A DNA stretch of 64,000 nucleotides from Undibacter mobilis (GTDB lineage Bacteria; Pseudomonadota; Alphaproteobacteria; Rhizobiales; Xanthobacteraceae), in contig NZ_QRGO01000003.1 of assembly GCF_003367195.1 (NCBI RefSeq), positions 310,001-374,000 on the forward strand. The letters run 5' to 3'. Position 1 is the first letter of the stretch; each line of letters starts with the position of its first letter. The position numbers and the translations under genes were made by a program. Positions 53,466 through 63,851 of the stretch are shown one piece after another. Below the pieces are notes generated by a model that was not told where the DNA came from, did not search any database, and worked only from the letters and a program-made list of their open reading frames with translations.

Positions 53466-54689
53466 CTAAATCGCGGCCGCCGCCTCGGCGCGCTTGCGTA
53501 TCATCAGCCAAATCAGCAGCGCACCGGCAACGCCGACGATCGGGAAGACGAGCTCATTGATCGTCGCCCAGCCGAACAGCGCCAGAAACTGGCCCGACGA
53601 GAACGACGTCACCGCCATCGAGCCGAAGATGATGAAGTCGTTGAAGGACTGCACCTTGGTGCGTTCCTCCGGCCGGTGGCACTGCGTCACCATCGTGGTG
53701 GCGCCGATGAAGGCGAAATTCCAGCCGATGCCCTGCAGAATCAGCGCGCCCCAGAAATGCGCAACCGAAAGCCCTGCCACGGCGACAACGGCGGAGGCTG
53801 CGAGGATCAACAGGCCGATGCCGGTGATGCGCTCGACGCCGAAGCGCGCGATCAACGAACCGGTGAAGAAACTTGGCGCATACATCGCCAGCACATGCCA
53901 CTGAATGCCGAGCGCGGCGTCGGTCACCGAATGGCCGCAGCCGACCATGGCCAGCGGCGCCGAGGTCATGACCAGATTCATGACGCCGTAGCTGACCACG
54001 CCGCACACCACCGCGACGATGAAGCGCGGCACGCGCACGATCTCGCCGAGCGGGCGCATGGCATCGTGGCGCGGCGGCGCCGGCGGCGGCACCTTGACGA
54101 AAGCGAGCACGATGGCCGCGAGCACGGCGCAGGCCGACTGGCCGAGATAGCTGGCCGCGAAGGTGTAAGGCGTCAGGATATCCTTGGTGAAGATGACGAG
54201 CTGCGGCCCGATCACCGCAGCGAACACGCCGCCGGCCAGCACCCAGGACACGACCTTGGCCCGCATCCGCTCGCTCGCGGTATCCGCAGCGGCAAAACGG
54301 TACGACAGATGCGCGGCCGCGTAGAGACCGCCGAAGAAGGTGCCGAGGATCAGCAGCCAGAACGAGCCCTGCATCACCGCGCTGTAGGAGACCAGCCCGG
54401 ACAGCACGCCGAACAGCGAACCCGACTGCAGCGCATTGCGGCGGCCGAAGCGGCGCGCGAGATAACCGAGCGGCAGCGTACCGACCCACATGCCCATGAC
54501 CATGCCGGTGACGGGCAAGGTCGCCAGTCCCGGATCGGGCGCCAGCATCGAACCGACGATCGAAGCGGTCGAGACAATGACGGTGTTGTTGCCGCCGGCG
54601 AGCGCCTGCGCCACGGCAAGGACCCGCGCATTTCGCTTGGCCAGATTGTCATCGAAGACGTGCGGCTGGGGTTCGGCGGCAGCCGACAT
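53466..54689 (-). CDS. MFS transporter
   Basis: 407 aa, twelve hydrophobic helices. The loop 2-3 signature region reads GMWVGTLPLGYLARRFGRRNAL, and FAFIGATTMVTQCHRPEERTKVQSFNDF occurs in the second half. Major facilitator family; substrate cannot be read from sequence. No adjacent regulator or catabolic gene fixes its role. Confidence 0.92.
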   Translation of the reverse strand: MSAAAEPQPHVFDDNLAKRNARVLAVAQALAGGNNTVIVSTASIVGSMLAPDPGLATLPVTGMVMGMWVGTLPLGYLARRFGRRNALQSGSLFGVLSGLVSYSAVMQGSFWLLILGTFFGGLYAAAHLSYRFAAADTASERMRAKVVSWVLAGGVFAAVIGPQLVIFTKDILTPYTFAASYLGQSACAVLAAIVLAFVKVPPPAPPRHDAMRPLGEIVRVPRFIVAVVCGVVSYGVMNLVMTSAPLAMVGCGHSVTDAALGIQWHVLAMYAPSFFTGSLIARFGVERITGIGLLILAASAVVAVAGLSVAHFWGALILQGIGWNFAFIGATTMVTQCHRPEERTKVQSFNDFIIFGSMAVTSFSSGQFLALFGWATINELVFPIVGVAGALLIWLMIRKRAEAAAAI

Positions 54690-54809
54690 GCAGGCGTTTC
54701 CCGGGCAATATTCTTCCCCTCATAGCGGGCGAGGCAGAATGTCGCCACTCCGAAAGTCGCAGATCAGGGTTGTTTTCCACCCGGCCGGCGCGGGAATACC
54801 CGGATGCCG

Positions 54810-56036
54810 TCAGAAGGCGATCCGGGTCGGATGGACGACCTTGGCGGCGCGCGCCTCGGCCGGCGATTGCGCGCCGATCTGACCGAGGGAACCCCGCAGG
54901 TCGTTCATGAAGAGATCGATGAGCTGGGCGGGCCCCTCCTCACCCAGCGCCGCCAGCGACCACAGGAACGCCTTGCCGGCGAAGGCGGCCTGGGCGCCAA
55001 GCGCCAGCGCGCGCATCACGTCCTGGCCGGAGCGGACACCACTGTCGAACAGGATGGTGGCCCGGGTTCCGACGACCTCGGCGATGGCCGGCAGCACGTC
55101 GATCGTCGGCGCCAGCGCCTCGATCTGGCGGCCGCCATGGTTCGACACCCAGATGCCGTCAATGCCGAGCGACAGCGCCTTCTCGGCGTCCTCGGGATGC
55201 ATGATGCCCTTGACCGTCATCGGTCCCTTCCAGGCGTCGCGGAAGCGCGCGATCTCATCCCACAGGAAGGCGCCGCCCATTTCGCTGCGGGCAAAGCGGA
55301 TGATGTCGTTGGTCGCGGTGAGCCCGCCGGCATATTCCTGCATGCTGGCGAAACGCGGATAGCCGTTGCGCAGCAGCGCCATCAGCCAGCGCGGCCGCAT
55401 CAGCATCTCGGCGAACATGCGCAGATCGGGCTTGAACTCCCAGCCGAGCCCGGCATAGGCCTCGCGCGAGCGGATGGTGCGCACCGGCGTATCGACGGTG
55501 AGCGTCAACACCTTGACGCCGGCGGCGGCGGCACGCCGGACCAGATCGAAACCGATCTTGTGATCGTTGCGCGCGAAGCGATACATCTGCAGCCAGAACA
55601 CATCGGGCGCGACAGCAGCCACCTGTTCGATGGTGGCGCCGCCGACCACGCCCAGCGTGTAAGGCACGCGCGCCGCCTGCGCCGCCTTGGCCAGGATCAG
55701 ATCGGCGCCGGGCCACACCATCGACGGCCCGCCCATCGGCGCAATGCCGATCGGCGCCGCGTAGCGGGTGCCGAACAATTCGACATCGACCGGCGGCGAC
55801 ACCGCGGTGACGCCGTAGCGCGGCACGATCTTGACGCCGTCGAGCGAGGCCCAGTTATGCGCGATGCCGACATCGTCGCCGGCGCCGGTGTCGCAATATT
55901 CGAAGGCGAAGCGCGGCACCCGGCGCGGCGCCATGCGGCGGAAGTAGGACGAGGTCGGGAATTGCCGCAGGTGCTTGAGGAAATTCTCTGTCTGTCCCGC
56001 CGGCATGAAGGATTGCCGGATCTTGTCGTCGTCCAT
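54810..56036 (-). CDS. FMN-dependent alpha-hydroxy-acid dehydrogenase (LldD-like)
   Basis: 408 aa TIM-barrel flavoenzyme of the L-lactate/mandelate/glycolate oxidase family. Signature: WVSNHGGRQIEALAPTIDVLPAI (catalytic His-Gly-Gly-Arg), LFDSGVRSGQDVMRALALGAQAAFAGKAFLW (FMN phosphate site), and FEYCDTGAGDD at the N-terminus. Probably membrane-associated, feeding electrons to quinone. L-lactate is the default substrate; the exact acid is unproven. Confidence 0.9.
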   Translation of the reverse strand: MDDDKIRQSFMPAGQTENFLKHLRQFPTSSYFRRMAPRRVPRFAFEYCDTGAGDDVGIAHNWASLDGVKIVPRYGVTAVSPPVDVELFGTRYAAPIGIAPMGGPSMVWPGADLILAKAAQAARVPYTLGVVGGATIEQVAAVAPDVFWLQMYRFARNDHKIGFDLVRRAAAAGVKVLTLTVDTPVRTIRSREAYAGLGWEFKPDLRMFAEMLMRPRWLMALLRNGYPRFASMQEYAGGLTATNDIIRFARSEMGGAFLWDEIARFRDAWKGPMTVKGIMHPEDAEKALSLGIDGIWVSNHGGRQIEALAPTIDVLPAIAEVVGTRATILFDSGVRSGQDVMRALALGAQAAFAGKAFLWSLAALGEEGPAQLIDLFMNDLRGSLGQIGAQSPAEARAAKVVHPTRIAF

Positions 56037-56119
56037 TACTTCCTCGCCCGATCTTGTTGGCCGGCACTATAGGGAACGCCTTGCGGTGGCGCGAGCCTCC
56101 GCCGACGAATGCCACAAAT

Positions 56120-57103
56120 TCAGAAATGACTGAACGAGGCGCGGGTGAAGGTCATCGGCTGGCCATCGGCGCCGCGGAACACAGCGCCCTCGCCCTCCCC
56201 GATCACGCCGATATCCGCGATCGCGGTGCGGGCCATCATGGCGGCGACGCGGAAGCGGTCGATGTTGGCCGGCGAGACGGTGCAGAGAATTTCGAAGTCG
56301 TCGCCGCCGGTCAGCGCCGGCTCGATAAGCGCTGCGTCATGCGCAATCGCGGCTTGCGCGGCATCGGACAGCGGCACGCGCGCGACCTCGATGCCGGCTG
56401 CAACCTTTGAGACACGGCACAGCTTGGCGAGATCGCCGGCCAGACCGTCCGAGACATCCATCGAGGCCGAGGCATAATCGAGCACGGCCTGGGTCAGCGC
56501 GTTGCGCGGGCGCGGCAGCAGATAGCGGGACAAAAGATGCTCGCGCTGCTTCTCGTCCAGCGGCCAGCTCGCGCCCTGCCGCAGCTTGAGGCCGAGCGCG
56601 GCATCGCCAATCGTGCCGGTGACGAAGACATGATCGCCCGCTTTGGCGCCGGCGCGGCGCACCATGCGGCCTTCCGGCACGCTGCCGAAGGTCGCGACCG
56701 AGACCATGATGGGACCCGGCGAGCGCACGGTGTCGCCGCCGAACAGCGGGCATTTATAAGTGGCCGCATCCTCGCGCAGGCCGCTGGCGAAGGCGGACAG
56801 CCACGCCTCGTCGATCTCTTTCGGCAGTGCCAGCGAAACAAGGAAGCCGAGCGGCTTTGCGCCCTTGGCGGCAAGATCGGACAGGTTCACGCGCAGCGCC
56901 TTCTGCGCCACGGCGTCGGCCGGGTCTTCGGGAAAGAAGTGAATGCCGCTGACAATGGCGTCGGTCTTGAGCACCATCTCGGTGCCCGGCGGCGGCTTGA
57001 TGAAAGCAGCGTCGTCGGTGAGGCCCAGCGCGCCGGGATCGGTCGCAATGGGACCGAAGAAGCGCGCGATCAGTTTGTCTTCGCCGGAGGGAGAGTCGGA
57101 CAT
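56120..57103 (-). CDS. thiL: Thiamine-monophosphate kinase
   Basis: 327 aa, makes thiamine diphosphate from thiamine monophosphate. GALGLTDDAAFIKPPPG, LVLKTDAIVSGIHFFPED, RVNLSDLAAKGAKPLGFLVSLALP, GGDTVRSPGPIMVSVATFG, ASMDVSDGLAGDLAKLC and LTGGDDFEILCTV are the ThiL/AIR-synthase-fold metal and nucleotide motifs. ATG 57103 (SDSPSGEDKLIARFF) is chosen. It follows nusB, the usual nusB-thiL pair. Confidence 0.96.
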   Translation of the reverse strand: MSDSPSGEDKLIARFFGPIATDPGALGLTDDAAFIKPPPGTEMVLKTDAIVSGIHFFPEDPADAVAQKALRVNLSDLAAKGAKPLGFLVSLALPKEIDEAWLSAFASGLREDAATYKCPLFGGDTVRSPGPIMVSVATFGSVPEGRMVRRAGAKAGDHVFVTGTIGDAALGLKLRQGASWPLDEKQREHLLSRYLLPRPRNALTQAVLDYASASMDVSDGLAGDLAKLCRVSKVAAGIEVARVPLSDAAQAAIAHDAALIEPALTGGDDFEILCTVSPANIDRFRVAAMMARTAIADIGVIGEGEGAVFRGADGQPMTFTRASFSHF

Positions 57104-57149
57104 ACCCCAACCTACCTCGTCATAATCGGGCTTGTCCCGCCGATGATCG

Positions 57150-57641
57150 TTACGCGGTAAACTCCTCGCCGCGCAGTTTGCGGGCGAGCTGGTCGAGCAC
57201 GGCATTGACCATGCCGGTTTCATCGCGCTCGACAAAAGCGGCGGCGACGTCGGCATATTCGGTAATGACGACGCGGGCCGGGATGTCGCGGCGATGCGAG
57301 AGTTCGTAAGCGCCGGCGCGCAAGGCGGCGCGGATCACCGCCTCGATGCGCTGGAGCGGCCAGCCGCGCTGCAAGGCCTCGTCGATCATCGGATCGAGCG
57401 CACGCTGCTCGCGCACCACGCCGGTGACGATGTCGCGGAAGAATGCGGCTTCCGCCGGCAGATATTGCGCCCCCTCGACCTCGCGGCCGAGCCAGTGGCT
57501 CTCGAATTCGGCGAGAATCTCGTTGAGGCCGCTGCCGGCCATATCCATCTGGTAGAGCGCCTGGACGGCGGCGAGCCGCGCCGCGCCGCGCTTGTTGGCC
57601 TTGCGCGCGTCCTTGCCGCCGTTGGTCGGAGGCTTGCTCAT
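57150..57641 (-). CDS. nusB: Transcription antitermination protein NusB
   Basis: 163 aa all-helical RNA-binding antitermination factor for rRNA operons. RGAARLAAVQALYQMDMAGSG, FFRDIVTGVVREQRALDPMIDEAL and IEAVIRAALRAGAYELSHRRDIPARVVITEYADVAAAFVERDETGMVNAVLDQLAR are NusB patterns. Its ATG overlaps the ribH stop by one base. Confidence 0.96.
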   Translation of the reverse strand: MSKPPTNGGKDARKANKRGAARLAAVQALYQMDMAGSGLNEILAEFESHWLGREVEGAQYLPAEAAFFRDIVTGVVREQRALDPMIDEALQRGWPLQRIEAVIRAALRAGAYELSHRRDIPARVVITEYADVAAAFVERDETGMVNAVLDQLARKLRGEEFTA

Positions 57642-58153
57642 TACTTCCCGCTCAGGGACCGCTTCAGCGCAATCATCGCCAGTGCAGCCTTGGCGGCGCC
57701 CTCGCCCTTGTGACCGTGCAGGCCGCCGAGGCGCGCCCGCGCCTGGCCTTCGTTGTCGACGGTGAGGATGCCGTTGCCGATCGGCAACGCGCGCTGCACC
57801 GACAGATCGGTCAGGCCGCGCGCCGATTCATTCGACACCAGATCGAAGTGATAGGTTTCGCCCTGGATGACGCAGCCGAGCGCGACGACGCCGTCGAACT
57901 TGCCTTTGGTCTTCGGCGCTTCAAGCGCGATGGCGACCGCGCCCGGGATTTCCAGCGCGCCGGGAACCGTGATTACGTCATAGGTCGCGCCGGCTTCATC
58001 GAGCACCGCTTTGGCGCCGCGCAGCAGCTCGTCGGCAATCGCATCATAGAAGCGCGCTTCGACGATGAGCACATGCGGCGGTTTGGCTTGCGCCGCGGTT
58101 TTGCCCGCCGCCGCCTTGCCGCCGGTTTTGGATGCGGTGGTCTTCTTGGCCAT
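57641..58153 (-). CDS. ribH: 6,7-dimethyl-8-ribityllumazine synthase
   Basis: 170 aa, penultimate enzyme of riboflavin synthesis. [67 protein letters not shown] and [12 protein letters not shown] are the family's substrate-binding segments. The N-terminal ~22 residues ([21 protein letters not shown]) form a Lys/Ala-rich extension beyond the core. First gene of ribH-nusB-thiL. Confidence 0.96.
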   Translation of the reverse strand: MAKKTTASKTGGKAAAGKTAAQAKPPHVLIVEARFYDAIADELLRGAKAVLDEAGATYDVITVPGALEIPGAVAIALEAPKTKGKFDGVVALGCVIQGETYHFDLVSNESARGLTDLSVQRALPIGNGILTVDNEGQARARLGGLHGHKGEGAAKAALAMIALKRSLSGK

Positions 58154-58242
58154 AATATCGGTATTCCTGTTGAGGCCGGGTCGTAGCAAGGGCCCGCCCA
58201 TCGAACAAGGGCTCTGCACAGCCACCCGAGACAAAACCGGCT

Positions 58243-59868
58243 TCAGGCGGCGCGGCGTATCCTTGACGGTGGCGCGCGGCGACCGGCGGCGTTCGACCGG
58301 CTCCCAACCTTGAAGATCGCCAGCGCCTCCATCAGCGTCGACGCGCTGTCATCAAGACCCTCGGTGGCGCGCGCGGAGGATTCGACCAATTCGGCGTTTT
58401 TCTGCGTGACCTCGTCCATCTGCGCAACGGCCCGATTGACCTCGCCGATACCGACGCTCTGCTCGATGGACGCGGCCGATACTTCGCCCATGATCGAGGT
58501 AACGCTGCTGACCGACCGGATGATGTCCTTCATGGTCTCACCGGCATCGCGCGCAAGCGTCGTACCGGCGCTCACCTTGGACGACGACACATCGATGAGC
58601 TGCTTGATCTCGCTCGCCGCCGAGGCGCTGCGCTGCGCGAGATTGCGCACCTCGGTCGCCACCACGGCAAAGCCGCGTCCGGCCTCGCCGGCGCGCGCGG
58701 CCTCGACCGCCGCGTTGAGCGCAAGCAGGTTGGTCTGCGACGCGATACCATTGATGATGCTGACAATATCGGAAATCTTGGCGGACGAGTTGCTGATGTC
58801 GGCAATGGTCGCCACGACCTGCTGCATCACTGCGCCGCCTTTCTCTGCGACAGCGAGCGCAGCGGCGGCCAGTTCGTTGCCCCTCGTCGAACGCTCGGCG
58901 TTCGATTGAACCGTAGCGGCAAGCTGCTCCATGCTCGCGGCGGTCTCCTCAAGTACCGCAGCCTGCGAATCCGAGCGACCCGACAAATCGACATTGCCTT
59001 CCACGATGTCGTGGGTGGCCTTTTGCATCGCCTCGAAATTACCGCGCACATCGCCAATGACGCTGCGCAGATTGATGTTCATCTGCCGCAGCGCGCGCAA
59101 CAACTGACCCGCGTCGCCCGTTAGTTTCGTTTCGACATTGACGGTCATGTCGCCGCCGGCCATGCACAAAGCGGCCTTGAGAGCCTGCTGCATCGGCGCA
59201 ATCACATGGCGCTCGAGATGGAACCAGAATGCGGCGGTCACGACCGCCACCGCCGCGGCAAAGCCCGCACCCCAGCCATTAAGTCCGGCGCGCGCGAGCC
59301 CATCTGACGACCAGGCGGTCCAGCCAAAGACAGCAAGCGCCGCGATAATCAGCGACAACGTGACGGCGATCCGGCCGCGCAGCGACAGGTCCATAGCCCG
59401 CGCAATGGCAGCGCCGAACCCACCCGACAGAACCTCGCCCTGGCGCAGCCGGAGCGGCATGCCGGCCGCGACCTGACGGTAGAGCGCGTCGGCGGCCGAG
59501 ACCTGAGCGCGGCTCGGCTTGGTACGTACCGACAGATATCCAACCGGGTTACCGTTCTCGATGACCGGCGTGACATTGGCGAAGACCCAATAGTAGTCGC
59601 CGTTCTTGCAGCGGTTCTTGACGACGCCGGTCCACGGTTTGCCAGCCTTGATGGTTGTCCAAAGATCGGCGAAGGCGGCTGCCGGCATATCCGGATGGCG
59701 CAGGATGTTATGCGGCGCGCCAAGCAACTCTTCTTTCGAATAACCGCTGACCTCGACGAAATAAGGGTTGGCGTAGGTGATCCGGCCCTGAAGGTCGGTG
59801 GTCGATACGATGGTCTTGCCATCGTCCAACGTGCGTTCGGTATTGTTCACAGGGGCGTTGAGCCGCAT
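58243..59868 (-). CDS. PAS-containing chemoreceptor (Aer-like)
   Basis: 541 aa. The N-terminal PAS domain (about 12-125: [49 protein letters not shown]) is of the Aer redox/oxygen-sensing type. Two adjacent helices ([21 protein letters not shown] and [16 protein letters not shown]), a HAMP-like region, and the signalling hairpin with [13 protein letters not shown] and [41 protein letters not shown] follow. No periplasmic sensor loop. ATG 59868 ([13 protein letters not shown]) is preferred to 59904. It interrupts the rib genes. Confidence 0.92.
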   Translation of the reverse strand: MRLNAPVNNTERTLDDGKTIVSTTDLQGRITYANPYFVEVSGYSKEELLGAPHNILRHPDMPAAAFADLWTTIKAGKPWTGVVKNRCKNGDYYWVFANVTPVIENGNPVGYLSVRTKPSRAQVSAADALYRQVAAGMPLRLRQGEVLSGGFGAAIARAMDLSLRGRIAVTLSLIIAALAVFGWTAWSSDGLARAGLNGWGAGFAAAVAVVTAAFWFHLERHVIAPMQQALKAALCMAGGDMTVNVETKLTGDAGQLLRALRQMNINLRSVIGDVRGNFEAMQKATHDIVEGNVDLSGRSDSQAAVLEETAASMEQLAATVQSNAERSTRGNELAAAALAVAEKGGAVMQQVVATIADISNSSAKISDIVSIINGIASQTNLLALNAAVEAARAGEAGRGFAVVATEVRNLAQRSASAASEIKQLIDVSSSKVSAGTTLARDAGETMKDIIRSVSSVTSIMGEVSAASIEQSVGIGEVNRAVAQMDEVTQKNAELVESSARATEGLDDSASTLMEALAIFKVGSRSNAAGRRAPPSRIRRAA

Positions 59869-60068
59869 GTGCCACTGATCCTTGGTCCGACGTAGAGCGG
59901 GCAAGCGCCCGCGTTTGAGCGGACGGCCTGCATGTCCGCCACCGTCTAGCTACACATAAGGTGTTATGAATAGGTTACCTGGTACCACTCTTGATCTGTT
60001 TGGTACCGCTACCGGAGCACATACCGGCGTCGAAACAACTCAACGTAAAGAAACAAAATCAGACAACA

Positions 60069-60674
60069 TCAGCGGGTTTCCATCAGCCGCGCCGCATAGC
60101 GCGCCATGGTATCGACCTCGAGGTTGATGTCGTCGCCCGCTTTCAGGGTGCCAAAGGTCGTGACCGTCAGGGTGTGCGGAATGATCAGGACGGTAAAGTC
60201 GTCGCCTGTGACCGCGTTCACGGTCAATGACACGCCATCGAGCGCCACAGAGCCCTTCGGCGCGACGAAGCGCGACAGCGCCCGCGGCGCGCGCAAGGTG
60301 AAGCGCGCCATATCGGTCATGTCGTCGCGGGCGACGACCTTGGCGAGTCCGTCGACATGGCCGGCGACCAGATGGCCACCCAGCTCGTCGCCAATCTTGA
60401 GCGGCCGCTCGAGATTGATGCGGGTGCCGTGGCGCCAGCGGCCAACCGTGGTGATGGCGAGCGTCTCAGCGGCGGCATCGGCGGCGAACCAGGTGCGGCC
60501 GTCCTCCTCGCCAGTGTCGACCACGGTGAGGCAGACGCCGTTGCAGGCGACCGACGCGCCTTCGATGAGTTCCTCGCGCGGATAGCGCGTAAAGATCGTC
60601 AACCGCGACAGATTGTTGGCGCGGGCATCGACGGTGCGGATTTCGCCCAGATCGGTGACGATGCCGGTGAACAC
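60069..60674 (-). CDS. ribE: Riboflavin synthase alpha chain
   Basis: 201 aa, dismutates two lumazines to riboflavin. The start is a GTG at 60674, giving the canonical FTGIVTDLGEI N-terminus with GGAGAG eight bases upstream; longer frames lack this. Two tandem lumazine-binding repeats, with GASVACNGVCLTVVD (first) and GSVALDGVSLTVNAV (second). Follows ribD by 34 bases. Confidence 0.96.
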   Translation of the reverse strand: MFTGIVTDLGEIRTVDARANNLSRLTIFTRYPREELIEGASVACNGVCLTVVDTGEEDGRTWFAADAAAETLAITTVGRWRHGTRINLERPLKIGDELGGHLVAGHVDGLAKVVARDDMTDMARFTLRAPRALSRFVAPKGSVALDGVSLTVNAVTGDDFTVLIIPHTLTVTTFGTLKAGDDINLEVDTMARYAARLMETR

Positions 60675-60708
60675 GTTATTGCTCTCCTGCGCAATGCCAC
60701 ATACTGAT

Positions 60709-61836
60709 TCAGCAACGTACATAATGCTCGAGCGTGTCTGCGCCAAGCGCCTCGGTGCCATCGAGCTCAAGCTTGCCGGTCAGCCTGTCGAGCGCCATGC
60801 CTTCGAGCGGGCCGATGCCGCCCTCGCCGATGGCCTTCGGGCCCTTCAGTAGCACGAATTCGTCAACCAGATCGGCGGCGACGAACGATGCCGCGACCGT
60901 CGGGCCGCCTTCCACCATGAGCCGCGTAATGCCCTCACCGCCCAGCACTTTCATGACCTCGTCGAGATCGAGGCGGCCCTGCGTGTCGTCAACGCGGAAC
61001 ACGCGCGCGCCTTTCGATACCAGAATCTCCTCGGCGACCGGGGAGGCCTTCTGCGAGGCGAAGACCCAGGTCGGCACGTCGCGCACAGTAGAGATCACCG
61101 ACAGCGACAGCGGCACGCGCAATTGCGCATCAAGCACGACGCGCACCGGCGAGCGCTCATAGAGGCCCGGCAGGCGCGCGGTGAGCTGCGGATTGTCGGC
61201 CAGCACGGTGCCGAGACCGACGAGAATGGCGTCATGCTGGGCGCGGATATTGAACACGTGGTTGCGCGCTTCGTCGCCGGTGATGACGGCCTGCTTGCGG
61301 CCGGCCAGCCCGGCCTTGCCATCGGCCGACACCGCGAGCTTGAGCGTCACATGCGGACGGCTCGTTGTGATGCGGGCAATATGGCCGGCATGAGCCCGGC
61401 GCGCCTCGTCGGCGCAAAGACCGACATCGACGACGATGCCGTTGTCGCGCAAGCGGGCGTGGCCCTGGCCGGCCACTTCCGGATTCGGATCTTCGATGGC
61501 GGACACGACGCGGGCGACACCGGCCTTGATGATGGCGTCGGCGCAAGGCGGCGTCTTGCCCTCATGCGAGCACGGCTCGAGCGTCACATAGGCCGTCGCG
61601 CCCTTGGCAAGCCGCTTGGCGCGGCGCAGCGCCTCGACCTCGGCATGGGGCCGGCCGCCCGGTTGCGTCCAGCCGCGGCCGACAATGACGCCATCCTTGA
61701 CGATGACGCAGCCGACCGCCGGATTGGGCCAGGTGTTACCGAGACCGCGGCGACCCAGCGACAAGGCCAGGCGCATGAAACGTTCGTCGACGGCGCTCCC
61801 GGAGGACGCCGAATTCGCAGCTTCTGCTTCGCTCAT
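60709..61836 (-). CDS. ribD: Bifunctional riboflavin biosynthesis deaminase/reductase
   Basis: 375 aa. N-terminal zinc deaminase: [10 protein letters not shown] and [18 protein letters not shown] (His-Ala-Glu and PCxxxGxxPPC). C-terminal reductase from about residue 150, with [17 protein letters not shown] and [18 protein letters not shown]. Both activities should be intact. Its start overlaps the nrdR stop by ATGA. Confidence 0.96.
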   Translation of the reverse strand: MSEAEAANSASSGSAVDERFMRLALSLGRRGLGNTWPNPAVGCVIVKDGVIVGRGWTQPGGRPHAEVEALRRAKRLAKGATAYVTLEPCSHEGKTPPCADAIIKAGVARVVSAIEDPNPEVAGQGHARLRDNGIVVDVGLCADEARRAHAGHIARITTSRPHVTLKLAVSADGKAGLAGRKQAVITGDEARNHVFNIRAQHDAILVGLGTVLADNPQLTARLPGLYERSPVRVVLDAQLRVPLSLSVISTVRDVPTWVFASQKASPVAEEILVSKGARVFRVDDTQGRLDLDEVMKVLGGEGITRLMVEGGPTVAASFVAADLVDEFVLLKGPKAIGEGGIGPLEGMALDRLTGKLELDGTEALGADTLEHYVRC

Positions 61837-62306
61837 TTGCTGACCGGCCCGTCGTCGTCGCCGCGCAACTCATCGAGTGCGGCGCGGAAATCCTTGGCCT
61901 CGCGGAAGTTGCGATAGACCGAGGCAAAACGCACATAGGCGACGTCGTCGATCTCGCGCAAGTGCTGCATCACCGCCTCGCCGATCGTCTCCGACGTCAC
62001 TTCGTTCTCGCCCATGCTCTCCAGTTCGCGCACGATCTTGGAGACCATCTGCTCGATACGCTCGGGCTCGACCGAGCGCTTGCGCAAGGCGACCTGCACC
62101 GAGCGCATCAGCTTGTCGCGATCGAAGGGCACGCGGCGGCCATTGCGCTTGATCACGGTGAGTTCGCGCAGCTGCACGCGCTCGAACGTGGTGAAGCGGA
62201 AATTGCAGGACAGGCAGACGCGGCGGCGGCGGATCACGGCCGAGTCTTCGGTCGGACGTGAATCCTTCACCTGGGTATCGAGGCTACCGCAGCTTGGGCA
62301 ACGCAT
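61833..62306 (-). CDS. nrdR: Transcriptional repressor NrdR
   Basis: 157 aa regulator of ribonucleotide reductase genes. N-terminal zinc ribbon ([42 protein letters not shown], four Cys) and an ATP-cone (about 48-138: [27 protein letters not shown]). NrdR-ribD coupling is common in Proteobacteria. Confidence 0.97.
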   Translation of the reverse strand: MRCPSCGSLDTQVKDSRPTEDSAVIRRRRVCLSCNFRFTTFERVQLRELTVIKRNGRRVPFDRDKLMRSVQVALRKRSVEPERIEQMVSKIVRELESMGENEVTSETIGEAVMQHLREIDDVAYVRFASVYRNFREAKDFRAALDELRGDDDGPVSK

Positions 62307-62320
62307 GGTCCTCTCCCGTC

Positions 62321-62356
62321 ATTCCGGGGCGCGGCTGAAAGGCCGCGAACCGGAAT
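62321..62356. repeat. REP-like extragenic palindrome between glyA and nrdR
   Basis: ATTCCGG (62321-62327) pairs with CCGGAAT (62350-62356), inner CGCGGC (62330-62335) with GCCGCG (62342-62347), six-base loop. Preceded by GTC, giving the same GTC.TTCCGGG start as the palindrome at 20012. Looks like a dispersed REP-type element of this genome. Confidence 0.6.
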
Positions 62357-62366
62357 CCAGCTTCAG

Positions 62367-62408
62367 GTGCAGCGGGCTCGTCTGACAGCGAAAGAAGGCC
62401 CGCTGCAC
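62367..62408. other. Perfect 11-bp inverted repeat after glyA
   Basis: GTGCAGCGGGC (62367-62377) and GCCCGCTGCAC (62398-62408) with a 20-base loop, eight bases after the glyA stop. No T-run. Probable mRNA 3'-end structure for glyA. Confidence 0.6.
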
Positions 62409-62415
62409 GCAACAC

Positions 62416-63699
62416 TCACTGATAAATCGGGAACCGATCCAGCAGCGTCTTCACCTTGTCGCGCACCTTGGCCTCGACCAGCGAGTCTTCCGGAACGCCC
62501 TTCTGCGCCAGCACGTCCAGCACTTCGACGATCATCTCGCCGACCTGCTTGAACTCCGCCGTGCCGAAACCGCGCGTGGTGCCAGCCGGCGTGCCGAGAC
62601 GAATGCCCGACGTCACCATCGGCTTCTCGGGGTCGAACGGAATGCCGTTCTTGTTGCAGGTGATGTGGGCGCGGCCGAGCGCGGTTTCCGCGACCTTGCC
62701 GGTCTGGCGCTTGGGACGCAGATCGACCAGCATCAGATGGTTATCGGTGCCGCCCGAGACAATATCGAGGCCATTGGCCTTGAGCGTCTCGGCCAGCGCC
62801 CGCGAATTGGCGACGATGTTCTTGGCGTAGGTCTTGAACTCGGGCTGCAACGCTTCGCCGAAGGCGACCGCCTTCGCCGCGATGACATGCATCAGCGGGC
62901 CGCCCTGCAGACCCGGGAACACCGCCGAGTTCATCTTCTTGGCAATGGCCTCATCGTTGCACAGGATCATGCCGCCGCGCGGGCCGCGCAGCGATTTGTG
63001 CGTCGTCGTGGTGACGACATGGGCGTGCGGGATCGGCGTCGGATGCTCGCCGCCGGCGACGAGACCGGCAAAGTGCGCCATATCCACCATCAGATAGGCG
63101 CCGACTTCATCGGCGATCTCGCGGAAGCGCTTGAAGTCCCAGACGCGGCTGTAGGCGGTGGCGCCGGCAAGGATGAGCTTCGGCTTGGTCTCGCGCGCGA
63201 TCTTCGCCACCTCGTCCATGTCGATGAGCTGGTCCTCGCGGCGCACGCCATAGGGCACCGGCTTGAACCACTTGCCCGACATGTTGACCGGCGAGCCGTG
63301 GGTGAGATGGCCGCCGGCATTGAGGTCGAGACCCATGAAGGTATCGCCCGGCTGCAGCAGCGCGAGAAACACGGCCTGATTCATCTGCGAGCCGGAGTTC
63401 GGCTGGACGTTGGCGAAGTTGCAGCCGAACAGCTTCTTGGCGCGGTCTATCGCCAGTTGCTCGGCAATGTCGACGAACTGGCAACCGCCATAGTAGCGGC
63501 GACCCGGATAACCCTCGGCATATTTGTTGGTGAGCACCGAACCCTGCGCTTCCAGCACGGCGCGGGAGACGATGTTTTCCGAGGCAATCAGCTCGATCTC
63601 GTCACGTTGACGACCGAGCTCCTTGCCGATCACGTCGAAAATCTCGGGATCAACATCCTTGAGGGGGGCAGAAAAGAACGTCTTTGTCGTCGCCGACAT
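62416..63699 (-). CDS. glyA: Serine hydroxymethyltransferase
   Basis: 427 aa PLP enzyme interconverting serine and glycine with tetrahydrofolate. Motifs: [73 protein letters not shown] with the PLP Lys, and [11 protein letters not shown]. Full length. Upstream of the nrdR-rib genes on the same strand, separated by about 110 bases with two inverted repeats. Confidence 0.98.
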   Translation of the reverse strand: MSATTKTFFSAPLKDVDPEIFDVIGKELGRQRDEIELIASENIVSRAVLEAQGSVLTNKYAEGYPGRRYYGGCQFVDIAEQLAIDRAKKLFGCNFANVQPNSGSQMNQAVFLALLQPGDTFMGLDLNAGGHLTHGSPVNMSGKWFKPVPYGVRREDQLIDMDEVAKIARETKPKLILAGATAYSRVWDFKRFREIADEVGAYLMVDMAHFAGLVAGGEHPTPIPHAHVVTTTTHKSLRGPRGGMILCNDEAIAKKMNSAVFPGLQGGPLMHVIAAKAVAFGEALQPEFKTYAKNIVANSRALAETLKANGLDIVSGGTDNHLMLVDLRPKRQTGKVAETALGRAHITCNKNGIPFDPEKPMVTSGIRLGTPAGTTRGFGTAEFKQVGEMIVEVLDVLAQKGVPEDSLVEAKVRDKVKTLLDRFPIYQ

Positions 63700-63851
63700 A
63701 CCTGTGGTCTCCGGGCGCCGTGAGGGAGAATCGGCGCCGTTTTAGTGGGGATTTCCGGGGTTCCGGTTCGCACCTGCGAATAGCATATCGGCCCCCACAC
63801 GCCAAGCGGTGGCGCAGGCGCGCGTGGACAGCCGCAAGATATAGGGAAACC

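Noticed and set aside
60675..60708. FMN riboswitch before the riboflavin genes
   Set aside because: The gaps between nrdR, ribD and ribE are too short, and no FMN-element motifs are visible upstream of ribH or ribE.
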